NCBI RefSeq assembly: GCF_044357945.1
Contig: NZ_CP076563.1
Location: forward strand, 1 to 64,000
Source: QAND01 sp003150225
GTDB lineage: Bacteria > Bacillota > Clostridia > Christensenellales > QAND01
Direction: 5' to 3'
Length of the DNA: 64,000 nt
Shown: piece after piece, positions 51,857 to 59,923 of the stretch
Layout of the letters: each line of letters begins with the position of its first letter
Numbering within the stretch: position 1 is the stretch's first letter
Notes under the pieces: generated by a model
What the model saw: only the letters and a program-made list of their open reading frames with translations
Told to the model about the DNA's origin: nothing
Database searches by the model: none
Position numbers and translations under genes: made by a program

Positions 51857-51885
51857 TTGACGAGGATGGAGGCGCCTTTTATAAT
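51857..51885 (+). promoter_or_regulatory. Promoter of riboswitch cassette B
   Basis: TTGACG (51857-51862), 17-base spacer and TATAAT (51880-51885). Confidence 0.82.
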
Positions 51886-51928
51886 AGGAAATACAAAAAG
51901 CATGTGAACGATATCACAATAGGGACAG

Positions 51929-52099
51929 TTCGATTCCGAGTTGATTCGTCTAAGGGCCTGACGCCTAGGGGGAACCAACCGATGGGTGGGGTAGGAAACG
52001 CCCCCGCCTCCCGCTTTGGAAAGGAACGAATTTCGGCCGCGGCGGCGCGGTGGATTTTGTTTTACCCGGCGGGAGGAGAACTCCCGCCGTTTTCTTTTG
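51929..52099 (+). ncRNA. Moco/Tuco-type riboswitch candidate B with terminator
   Basis: The fold matches candidate A with changed bases: ATTCCGAG at the 5' end, CCTAGGGGGAACC, a GGGTGGGG...CCCC hairpin with GGAAAC, then CCTCCCGC and TTTGGAAAGGAACGAA. The terminal helix TTCG-TTCC/GGAACGAA (one bulged A) covaries with the CATTCC/GGAATG helix of A. The terminator CGGCGGGAG/CTCCCGCCG with TTTTCTTTT lies at 52067-52099, 66 bases before the dehydrogenase start. Hence expression of that gene is likely cut when the cofactor is bound. Confidence 0.72.
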
Positions 52100-52164
52100 T
52101 ATCTATAGCTTTCGCTGGTGGAAGACTAGCGGAAAATAGAAATATGCCATAGGAGTGAAAACAG

Positions 52165-53367
52165 ATGTTGCAGAATTTTGTACAGCAGATCGGAACGAAG
52201 TTCATCTTCGGCAAGGATGCTGAAAAGCAGGTGGGCACCGAGCTGAAAGCTTTGGGCGCCACCAAGGTTTTGATCCACCATGACAGCGGTCAATTCCTGT
52301 ATGACAGCGGGCTGCTGGAGGCCGTAAAGGGGTACCTCACCGATGCTGGCCTTGCCTATGTGGAATTGGGCGGCGTACGGCCCAATCCCCGGCTGAGCAA
52401 GGTCCGCGAAGGCATCGAGCTGTGCCGCAAGGAGGGTGTGGACTTTATTCTGGCCATCGGCGGCGGCAGCGCCACCGATTCCGCCAAGGCCATCGCCCTG
52501 GGCACCGCCTATGACGGCGACGTGTGGGACTTCTATGCGCACACCGTCAGCATGGAGGACGCCATGAAGGTGCAGGCCCTTATGATCGGCTGCCTTCTGA
52601 CCTATCCCGCTACCGGCACCGAGGTAAGCGGCGGCGGCGTGATCACCAATGACGAAACCCTGGAGAAGCGGCCCTATGGAAACCCCAACGGCAGCACCCG
52701 GAGCAGGGTTTCCTTCATGAACCCGGAGCTTTCCTACACCCTGCCTCCCTATCTGACCGCCTGTGGCGTGGTGGATATGTACTCCCATATCATGGAGAAA
52801 TATTTTACCCCCGATACCGATTTCGGTATTATGGACCGTTTGGCCGAGGCCGGCATGCGGAACATCCTGGTGTATGGTCCCAAAGTGCTGGAGGAGCCCA
52901 CCAACTACATGTATCGCGCGGAAATCATGTGGTCCGGCTGCGTAGGCGCGGACAACTCCCAGGGCCTGGGCCGCGAGCAGGATTGGGCGCATCACTACAT
53001 CGGCCATGAGATCAGCGCTCTTTACGATACCGCTCACGGCGCTACCCTGACCATCATGTGTCCTGCCTGGATGAAGTATGTGTATAAGCACAATCTGCCC
53101 CGGTTCGTCCGGTACGCTGTGGAGGTGTTTGGCGTGGAGAACGATCCCAGCAATCCCGATTGGGTTGCTCAGGAGGGCATCCGCCTGACCACCGATTTCT
53201 TCCGCCGCATGGGTCTGCCCACCTCCTTCGCCGAGGCTGGCCTGCCCACCGACAAGTTTGATCACATCGCCAAGATGGCTCCCATCAGCCAGGGCGATGA
53301 CCATATCGGCTCCCTGATGCCCCTTTATGAGAAGGAGTGCCGGGAGATCCTGGAGCTGGCCCGGTAA
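52165..53367 (+). CDS. Iron-dependent (class III) alcohol dehydrogenase, butanol dehydrogenase-like
   Basis: The 400-residue protein has the nucleotide-binding GGGSATDSAKAIALG near residue 95 and metal-site residues in CGVVDMYSHIMEKYF, HHYIGHEISALYDTAHGAT and downstream. It resembles BdhA/YqhD-like NADPH enzymes that reduce aldehydes to alcohols. Codon use is strongly biased, suggesting high expression. AGGAGTGA precedes ATG 52165. Being under two cofactor riboswitch candidates, it may replace a molybdenum/tungsten-dependent aldehyde oxidoreductase when the metal cofactor is scarce; that is inference. Confidence 0.92.
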   Translation: MLQNFVQQIGTKFIFGKDAEKQVGTELKALGATKVLIHHDSGQFLYDSGLLEAVKGYLTDAGLAYVELGGVRPNPRLSKVREGIELCRKEGVDFILAIGGGSATDSAKAIALGTAYDGDVWDFYAHTVSMEDAMKVQALMIGCLLTYPATGTEVSGGGVITNDETLEKRPYGNPNGSTRSRVSFMNPELSYTLPPYLTACGVVDMYSHIMEKYFTPDTDFGIMDRLAEAGMRNILVYGPKVLEEPTNYMYRAEIMWSGCVGADNSQGLGREQDWAHHYIGHEISALYDTAHGATLTIMCPAWMKYVYKHNLPRFVRYAVEVFGVENDPSNPDWVAQEGIRLTTDFFRRMGLPTSFAEAGLPTDKFDHIAKMAPISQGDDHIGSLMPLYEKECREILELAR

Positions 53368-53398
53368 CGGACCGGCGAGAGGCTTTTGCAAACAAGAG

Positions 53399-53429
53399 AA
53401 CGGCATGGATTCCATGCCGTTCTTTTTTT
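53399..53429 (+). terminator. Terminator after the iron dehydrogenase
   Basis: AACGGCATGGA pairs with TCCATGCCGTT, then CTTTTTTTG. Confidence 0.88.
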
Positions 53430-53509
53430 GTTGAAAAGCGAGCTGGGTCTAGCAGGAGAACCATACCAAAGGTCTGAATCATGGGGGGCGGGCTGCGGCA
53501 GATAGGATC

Positions 53510-53564
53510 CTTTAGGAAAACTTAAGGGTTCCTTTAGATGTTGTGGCGACCACTCGTATATAAT
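53510..53564 (+). promoter_or_regulatory. Promoter with three phased direct repeats before the glycosyltransferase
   Basis: CTTTAG, CTTAAG and CTTTAG start at 53510, 53521 and 53532, an exact 11-bp period with 5-base spacers. TATAAT is at 53559-53564. The repeats run up to the -35 position and look like OmpR-family response regulator sites. A leader of about 235 bases with GC-rich hairpins (53725-53775) follows. Confidence 0.6.
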
Positions 53565-53803
53565 GAGATGGAACCATGGAATGGGAAGAAAACGGTGCAA
53601 AAGGAAACAATCCCTTGGTTTTTGCGTCCAATCCAAGAAAGAATGCCCAGAAACGGACGGATGCAAATTCATATGGTTTGTGTTAAGATATGTAGTAATT
53701 CAAATAAGCCAAACGATCCTCTCCGCCTGGACTGGGCGGGGAGCCATGAGCGGCTTCGGCGGATGAGCCGGGCCGCACAAGCGAAAGAGAGGCAAAAACA
53801 GAG

Positions 53804-55072
53804 ATGTCCTTTTTAACGGCTTTGCGTGGCGTGATCAATACCATCAATGTGATCACCATGCTGATCCTGTTATACCAGTTGGTAATCGCGCTATTCTGTC
53901 TGAAGGACCGGCCCAAGCGGCAGAACCAGGTGGACCGCAATCATCGGTTTGCGGTGATCATCTCGGCCCGAAACGAGGAAAACGTCATTGGCCATTTGAT
54001 CGCCAGCCTGATGCGGCAAAACTATCCTCGGGAATGCTTTGACGTGTATGTGGTGGCGGACAACTGCACCGACGCCACCGCCCAGACCTCCCGTGATGCT
54101 GGCGCCATCGTCTATGAGCGGTTTGACGAAGCCCATAAGGGCAAGGGCTTTGCGCTGAAGTGGATTTTTGACATCATCCTGGCCCAGCGGCCCGACGACT
54201 ACGACGCCTTTTGTATCTTTGACGCCGATAACCTGGTGGATCCAAACTACCTGGCGGCCATGAACCGGCAGCTGTGCTGCGGACAAGACATGGCCCAGGG
54301 CTATCGGGATATCAAAAACCCGGGGGATACCTGGGTATCGGGCAGCTATGCCATCTACTTCTGGTGTCTATCCCGGTTCTATCTTCGGGCTCGGGATAAC
54401 GCAGGGCTGTCCTGTTTGGCCAGCGGCACCGGATTTATGTTCCGTTCCGATTTAATCCGCCAAGAGGGCTGGAATACCTCGACCATCACTGAGGACAGCG
54501 AATTCTCCATTCAGCAAATTTTGAAGGGGAGGAAGATCGTCTTTGCGGAGGACGCCATCTTTTACGATGAGCAGCCCACCAAGTTTAAACAGTCCATGCG
54601 CCAGCGGTATCGCTGGGCGGTGGGGAACGTCCAATGTTTGATTCTTTACCTGCCCCAGATCTTTAAAAAGGGACGGACCAACAACGTGGGCCGTTTTGCG
54701 CTCACCGATCTGGTGATCTATCTCATCGCCATGCCGGGAACCGGTCTAGTGGTCATTAACCTGATTTTAACCCTCCTGATGGGGTGGATGGTGGACAGCA
54801 GCTGGGTGGAGATCCTGCTCCAGGCGGTGGTGCCCATCCTATGCAGCCTGGGGATTATGTTCATCCATGGGATCATCACCGTGCTGATGGAAAAGAAGGA
54901 TCTGCGTACCGTGGTCAAGGGTCTGTTTGGATGGCCCATCTTCCTGTACACCTGGATGTACATCAACCTTTCCGCCATCTTATACCGGGATACCACCTGG
55001 AAGCCCATTGCCCATACCAAGAGCGTGAGCATCGAGAGCATGGCGGCCGAGAACCAGGGGGAGATCAAATAA
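53804..55072 (+). CDS. Membrane-anchored GT2 family glycosyltransferase
   Basis: The 422-residue protein has one N-terminal helix, then a GT-A domain with the DNCTDATA and FDADNLVDPNYL metal motifs. EDSEFSIQQ and QRYRWAVGN (QxxRW) follow, as in processive synthases such as cellulose, hyaluronan or poly-N-acetylglucosamine synthases. Three or four C-terminal helices complete the protein. It is likely a membrane polysaccharide synthase using a UDP-sugar. The start ATG 53804 has a weak site (GAGAGG, 15 bases upstream). No partner polysaccharide genes are next to it. Confidence 0.86.
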   Translation: MSFLTALRGVINTINVITMLILLYQLVIALFCLKDRPKRQNQVDRNHRFAVIISARNEENVIGHLIASLMRQNYPRECFDVYVVADNCTDATAQTSRDAGAIVYERFDEAHKGKGFALKWIFDIILAQRPDDYDAFCIFDADNLVDPNYLAAMNRQLCCGQDMAQGYRDIKNPGDTWVSGSYAIYFWCLSRFYLRARDNAGLSCLASGTGFMFRSDLIRQEGWNTSTITEDSEFSIQQILKGRKIVFAEDAIFYDEQPTKFKQSMRQRYRWAVGNVQCLILYLPQIFKKGRTNNVGRFALTDLVIYLIAMPGTGLVVINLILTLLMGWMVDSSWVEILLQAVVPILCSLGIMFIHGIITVLMEKKDLRTVVKGLFGWPIFLYTWMYINLSAILYRDTTWKPIAHTKSVSIESMAAENQGEIK

Positions 55073-55351
55073 GCTTGAAGGGGTCCTCAGCGCTGCGCGT
55101 CTATTGAGCGATTGGATCATGCCGACGGTTTGGGCGGAACGCTGTCGGCCAGAAGGCAGATCCTGGGATGGAATTGACGGGAAAGGCCGTATGCGATGGA
55201 TAAAGGGCGGTTCCTATCCGCCTTTCTGCGGTATCTTGGTTTGAAAAGGATCCGTCATGGGCGGATGTATTGAAGTAACAAAGCAGGAAAAAAGTAGATC
55301 GGTCATACTTTTCAAAAGCTGTTGATCTATGTTATAAAATATGTTACCATA

Positions 55352-55389
55352 CAATCGGTTGTAATCACACAACCGATTGTTTTATTTTC
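55352..55389 (+). terminator. Terminator-like hairpin before the small AT-rich ORF
   Basis: CAATCGGTTGT (55352-55362) pairs with ACAACCGATTG (55369-55379), followed by TTTTATTTTCT. It lies only about 15 bases after a probable start of transcription. Confidence 0.75.
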
Positions 55390-55464
55390 TGTTGTTTTGG
55401 ATGCGTCTCGAGGGATGGTATTGTTTTGAGATGGTTCCTCCTTCGAGTAGAGAAGGAGGGATTT

Positions 55465-55608
55465 TTGTACAGAGGGGATTTGAAGCGATTTTATTATCAT
55501 GGGATATATAATGGCGAAAAATGGAAGTATGATCCATATGGTATACATTTTTCACCAGATCAAGAAAATAAAAAAGAATGGCTATTTTTGGAATTTTCTT
55601 ATACATAG
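55465..55608 (+). CDS. Possible small protein of unknown function (47 residues)
   Basis: AAGGAGG at 55453-55459 precedes an in-frame TTG at 55465. The product is aromatic and charged (YYHGIYNGEKWKYDPYGIHF near its start), without signal peptide or known motif. Its AT-rich codons differ from the neighbouring genes and suggest acquisition, a fragment of a longer gene, or chance. Confidence 0.3.
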   Translation: MYRGDLKRFYYHGIYNGEKWKYDPYGIHFSPDQENKKEWLFLEFSYT

Positions 55609-55688
55609 GACGAAAATTAAGCGATGCAAAAATGCATGCTATATTGATATCATAAGTAAAATCTAAAACCAATGAGAAGGAGAGGAAC

Positions 55689-57521
55689 ATGAAGCAACGG
55701 ATTTTTTCTGCACTTCTAGCCGTATGCCTGATCATGGTACTGCTGCCCGGCACGGCATTTGCTGCGGCGGCTGTTCCTTCGGGAAACGGCAACAACTTCT
55801 TTGCCAACGGCACGGCCATTACGATTGCTGACCAAAAGCCGGATGATGCGCAGGATGCTACCCTGGATGGCTTCACTGCCACGGGCACCGACGCCTACAT
55901 CATCTGGGAGGAGAGCGGCGTTAAAAAGACCATCGGTGTGGACGGTACGAAGGTATCGGTTTACGGCGGAAGCGACGGCAGCGCCGCTCCTGTTACGGTA
56001 TCTAGCACCAGCATCACCATGACCGGCGGCAAGATCCATAATCTTTTTGGCGGCAACCTGGGTATGAAGGACGCCGATGCGGCCCATACCTCCCGGGTTA
56101 CCGGAAACGTGGACATCTCGGTTTCCGGCAGCGGCTTGGTGCGGAATCTGCTCCATGGCGGCGGAAATTATAACGATGCTGTGGACGGCACCGCTACCAT
56201 CACCCTTACCGGTGTGGACTTTACCGTACCCGAGGGATATGACTGCTATGTCAACGGCGGCGTTTATGGAAACGGCAACGAGGGCATCCGGGATATCGAT
56301 AACGGCACCATGACCACCAACGCGGTGGTGAAACGCGCCGTCATCAATGTAACCGATAGTAAGGTCTACTTGATCGCTGGCGGCGGTTCCGGCAGCACCA
56401 AGGTGGGCAGCGCTGAGGTGAACATTGCGGACAGCGCGGTGGATTACCTCTACCTGGGCGGCATCAACGGCGTAACCGAGCAGTCCGACCTGACGGTGAC
56501 GGGCGCCTCCACCATCGGCAGCCTGGCGGGCACCAACCGTGGCTTTGTTGGGAATGCTACGGCTGATATCGGGGGCAGCACCACCATCGATAAGTGGGCA
56601 ACCGGCGCGGCGGAAGGCTGCTTTAGCTCCGATTCTGGCTCCAAGGACGGCAGTGGCATTACCGGTTCCATTGCCTGGAACCTGGGCAGCGGCGTATCCG
56701 TTACCGAGGCAAAGCTTACCCCCAGCGTGATCAACGACAACGGCGATTATAACGCCGAGGTTGGCGGCATTACCATCAACAAGGAGGGGGATCCCGTCCA
56801 GCTGGAGGCTGCTGGGTTCTCTCCCAGGGGCGGAACCACCGTTATGGACTTCGGCGTTTCCTCCGATAAATCCCTTGCTTTGAGCGGCGCACAGGTTACC
56901 ATCCCCGCCGACGTGAGCGTTTCCAACCAGGGCACCATTGCCGTTGGGGAGAACGCGGCTTTGAAGGCTCAGGCCGGCAGCACCCTGACCATCGGCGATG
57001 GCGCGACGTTGAGCGTGGAGAAGGGAGGCTCCCTGGATACCCAGGAGGCCACCGTGACCAACAATGGTAAGATCGATGTGCAGCCTGGCGGCAAAGTGGA
57101 GGATGATTCCCTTGCCGGAGACGTTACCTATTACATCACCGTGACTGCCGGTGAGGGCGGCAGCATCAGCCCCGCGCCCGACGCTGCGGGTACCGTACCG
57201 GCGGCCCTGGGCAGCAGTAAGGCCTTTACCGTTACCCCCAACGAGGGTTATAAGATCGCGGCGGTGAAGGTGGACGGCGTCAGCGTCACCTTGCGCGCGG
57301 ATAACACCTATACCATCGAGGTGAAGTCCGCCGATCACAGCATCGAAGCGACCTTTGAGAAGGTGGCCGCGGCGGGAACCGAAGATCCCGATGTCGATGA
57401 ATCTGATATTCCCCAGACGGGCGACGAGGGCAACCTGGCCCTGTGGACCAGCCTGCTGCTCCTGGGCGGCATGGCCGCTGTGGGGATGGTCTTCTTCCTG
57501 CGGAGGAAGGCCGTGCGGTAA
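55689..57521 (+). CDS. Sortase-anchored surface protein with sorting signal IPQTG
   Basis: The 610-residue protein has a signal peptide (MKQRIFSALLAVCLIMVLL, cleavage near residue 25) and a long middle of Gly/Thr/Val-rich beta repeats (GGKIHNLFGGN, GGKVEDDSLAG). An InlB-like repeat follows near residues 478-556 (YYITVTAGEGGSISPAPDA, GYKIAAVKVDG). It ends with a wall-sorting signal: IPQTG from residue 574, a hydrophobic helix and RRKAVR. A start ATG 55689 follows AAGGAGAGG. No sortase gene is in the window. It probably acts in adhesion; the ligand is unknown. Confidence 0.85.
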   Translation: MKQRIFSALLAVCLIMVLLPGTAFAAAAVPSGNGNNFFANGTAITIADQKPDDAQDATLDGFTATGTDAYIIWEESGVKKTIGVDGTKVSVYGGSDGSAAPVTVSSTSITMTGGKIHNLFGGNLGMKDADAAHTSRVTGNVDISVSGSGLVRNLLHGGGNYNDAVDGTATITLTGVDFTVPEGYDCYVNGGVYGNGNEGIRDIDNGTMTTNAVVKRAVINVTDSKVYLIAGGGSGSTKVGSAEVNIADSAVDYLYLGGINGVTEQSDLTVTGASTIGSLAGTNRGFVGNATADIGGSTTIDKWATGAAEGCFSSDSGSKDGSGITGSIAWNLGSGVSVTEAKLTPSVINDNGDYNAEVGGITINKEGDPVQLEAAGFSPRGGTTVMDFGVSSDKSLALSGAQVTIPADVSVSNQGTIAVGENAALKAQAGSTLTIGDGATLSVEKGGSLDTQEATVTNNGKIDVQPGGKVEDDSLAGDVTYYITVTAGEGGSISPAPDAAGTVPAALGSSKAFTVTPNEGYKIAAVKVDGVSVTLRADNTYTIEVKSADHSIEATFEKVAAAGTEDPDVDESDIPQTGDEGNLALWTSLLLLGGMAAVGMVFFLRRKAVR

Positions 57522-57541
57522 TCCTGAAAAATCCATATGAG

Positions 57542-57573
57542 AAAAACGGCTCCTGTTTGGAGCCGTTTTTATT
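57542..57573 (+). terminator. Terminator after the first surface-protein gene
   Basis: AAAAACGGCTCC (57542-57553) pairs with GGAGCCGTTTTT (57559-57570). Confidence 0.9.
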
Positions 57574-57751
57574 TTGGGGCATGGAGCGGGAACCATTCCG
57601 GGCCGATACGGGGGAGTGGGGAAACGAAGGGGAAAGTCATATTATTTGGAATATCTTGATCTATACAAGAAATTATGTTACCGTATATGTGATAATCGAT
57701 GTTATATATCTTGTGATTTGAGGCGGAATGGAGAAAGAGGGAGGAATTTCG

Positions 57752-59326
57752 ATGCAAAGCAGGAGAGCGTATCGGCCGTTGGCCATCTTGTTCGCCTTTG
57801 TCCTCATGGCGGTTATGGCGCCGATGACGGTGTTTGCAGGGGGTGAGACGGTACAGATTACTTCGCAGCTGGGCATCACCCAGGATACCGATGACGCCAC
57901 CTTGCAGGCGCAATCCAGCGGCGCTTTGACCATTGCTGCCAACGGGGATGGAACCCATACGGTGACGGTTCTCAAGGATATTTCCTCAAGCGCCCTTATC
58001 CAGTTTGGCGTATTTGATTACACCGGCCAGGGCGGCGAAGGAATCGGAGCGGATCAGCCCTATCTGATTCTGGATTTGAACGGCCATACCATTACCGGTA
58101 CGAGCATTGTCATAGCAAACCTGGGGAACCTGATCATCCGGGATACCTCTGAGGGCAAGACGGGACGGATTGTTTTTGATAATCCCAGCGGATATCTTGT
58201 CGCGATCCAGAACGCGGGCTACAATCTGAAAATTGAGGGCGGTACCTTTGTGTGCAATGGAGCTGGCAGTGCTAGCTACAACGCCGTTGTCAGCACCACA
58301 GCGCCGAGCTCTCAGACGGTAATTGACGGAGGGACCTTTGATGGCGGAAACGGTCCGGCCATCAAGGGGTACGGCACCACTGTTATAAACGGAGGCACCC
58401 TAAAGGGCGCCTATGGAGCGGTGACCCAGGTTAGTGCCGAGGGACATGAGGGGAGCATCCTGTTCCCCGCGGATTCGGATGCCGTTGTGGAGGCCACCAA
58501 ATTTGCCTTTGTAGCCACCGGCCATAGCAGCTATCCTGAAAAAACCGGAACCGTTACCGTGGAGGGGGGCTCCTTTGACGCTCCTGTCCTTGTGGGGAGA
58601 TCCGGGGTTACCGCGGAAGCCAGCGAGATCGCTACGGTAACGGGCGGTACCTATACCATCGATCCTTCGGGCCTTGTGCCCGCTACCCAGGGAACCCCTG
58701 TTGCAAAGGTTACGCTGGGGAGCGACAGCGCGTTTGCAGTGGGCCAGAAGGCCATTGAGGAGCAGATGGAACATGCTGGAGAAGGGGATAAGGTTGACGT
58801 GCTTTCCGGCGATGTCCAGCTTGGAGGGCTGCCCGATGGAGTGACCGTTACCAATTCCGGCGCCGGGGACGTTACCGTCAATGGGAACCCGGTGACCACG
58901 GATCCGGTGATCAGCCATACCCATGCATGGGGGGAGCCGGTCTGGGCTTGGGCGGCGGATCATAGCGGTGCTACCGCCACCTTTACCTGTACAAAGGACA
59001 GCAGCCATCAGGAGATTGTAGCGGCCACCATTGGCAGCGAGACCGAGGCTGCCAGCTGTACGGCGGATGGCAAGACCGTTTACACCGCTACCGCGGCGTT
59101 TGGCGGCAAAACCTATACCGATGTTCAGACCGTGACCATACCTGCCAAGCATCAGTTTAAGGATGGGGTTTGCGCGGTATGCGGCGCGGCAGATCCCGCC
59201 TATGATACGGACATTCCCCAGATGGGCGACGAGGGCAACCTGGCCCTGTGGACCAGCCTGCTGCTCCTGGGCGGCATGGCCGCTGTGGGGATGGCCTTCT
59301 TCCTGCGGAGGAAGGCTGCGCGATAA
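57752..59326 (+). CDS. Sortase-type surface protein with altered sorting signal IPQMG
   Basis: The 524-residue protein has a signal peptide (LAILFAFVLMAVMAPMTVFA), a beta-helix-like repeat region (GGTFDGGNGPAIKG, GGTLKGAYGAVTQ), then AWGEPVWAWAADHSGATATF with CTKDSSHQEIV and CTADGKTVYTATAAFGG modules, known in clostridial surface proteins. Its last 37 residues equal those of the first surface protein apart from three positions, one of which turns IPQTG to IPQMG. The start is ATG 57752 after GGGAGG; an upstream ATG at 57728 precedes the ribosome binding site. Confidence 0.83.
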   Translation: MQSRRAYRPLAILFAFVLMAVMAPMTVFAGGETVQITSQLGITQDTDDATLQAQSSGALTIAANGDGTHTVTVLKDISSSALIQFGVFDYTGQGGEGIGADQPYLILDLNGHTITGTSIVIANLGNLIIRDTSEGKTGRIVFDNPSGYLVAIQNAGYNLKIEGGTFVCNGAGSASYNAVVSTTAPSSQTVIDGGTFDGGNGPAIKGYGTTVINGGTLKGAYGAVTQVSAEGHEGSILFPADSDAVVEATKFAFVATGHSSYPEKTGTVTVEGGSFDAPVLVGRSGVTAEASEIATVTGGTYTIDPSGLVPATQGTPVAKVTLGSDSAFAVGQKAIEEQMEHAGEGDKVDVLSGDVQLGGLPDGVTVTNSGAGDVTVNGNPVTTDPVISHTHAWGEPVWAWAADHSGATATFTCTKDSSHQEIVAATIGSETEAASCTADGKTVYTATAAFGGKTYTDVQTVTIPAKHQFKDGVCAVCGAADPAYDTDIPQMGDEGNLALWTSLLLLGGMAAVGMAFFLRRKAAR

Positions 59327-59346
59327 CGCGGATTGATATGATCAAG

Positions 59347-59378
59347 AAAAAACGGCTCCATTTGGAGCCGTTTTTTTG
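59347..59378 (+). terminator. Terminator after the second surface-protein gene
   Basis: AAAAAACGGCTCC pairs with GGAGCCGTTTTTT; nearly the same stem as the terminator at 57542. It is also convergent with nrdG. Confidence 0.9.
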
Positions 59379-59383
59379 TTCTA

Positions 59384-59923
59384 TCATTGGGGCGGCTGGG
59401 GCCCGCCGCCCCAGCGGAGGGAGGTTTCCCAGACGGCTTGACCCGCCGTGAGGGAAGCGGGGACGTTGAGAATCCGTTGGTTTTCGGAGCCTCGGAAGGG
59501 CAGGGCCAGATTTCGCCGTTCCCGCAGAAAGGGGCCGTCTACCACCACGTCCAACAGAGCCAGGAGCGCCAGGCGGTGGGGATCCCCTTCTTCCAGCAGC
59601 TCCTCCAGGATATAGCCGGTATAGGCGGCAAGCTCATAGCCCTTTTCCCGGAGAGCCCGGCATAGGGGCAAAAGGGCCTCCGCCTGGCAGAAGGGCTCTC
59701 CACCCGATAGCGTAACCCCTTTTAAAAGGGGATTGCGCTGGATTTGGGCCAACAGGTCTTCCCAGGCGGTGGGGACGCCTCCATGGAATTCCAGAGCGGT
59801 GGGGTTGTGGCAGCCGGGGCAGCGGCGGGGACATCCTTGAACGAACAGGGTAAACCGCAGGCCGGGGCCGTCGGTGATGGAATCCCCCACCGTTCCAGCC
59901 ACCTGGATGGGCAGGTCAGACAT
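59384..59923 (-). CDS. nrdG: Anaerobic ribonucleotide reductase activating protein
   Basis: This radical SAM enzyme installs the glycyl radical on NrdD. The 179-residue protein has the cluster motif CPRRCPGCHNP near residue 31 (CxxxCxxC) and the SAM-binding GGEPFCQ. Its start overlaps nrdD by 8 bases on the minus strand, so translation is coupled. The C-terminus has a glycine/proline tail (WGGGPQPPQ). Confidence 0.94.
   Translation of the reverse strand: MSDLPIQVAGTVGDSITDGPGLRFTLFVQGCPRRCPGCHNPTALEFHGGVPTAWEDLLAQIQRNPLLKGVTLSGGEPFCQAEALLPLCRALREKGYELAAYTGYILEELLEEGDPHRLALLALLDVVVDGPFLRERRNLALPFRGSENQRILNVPASLTAGQAVWETSLRWGGGPQPPQ

Larger units (their letters stand above)
55073..55688 (+). 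other. Intergenic stretch becoming AT-rich toward the surface-protein gene
   Basis: The first 200 bases are GC-rich with a CTATCCGCC hairpin near 55210-55230. From about 55270 the sequence is AT-rich. It holds a promoter-like TTTTCA...TTATAA (about 55311-55339) followed almost at once by a terminator-like stem (55352-55379), then a small open frame. Beyond 55608 I see only the leader of the surface-protein gene, with AGAAGGAGAGG before its start. Confidence 0.5.
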
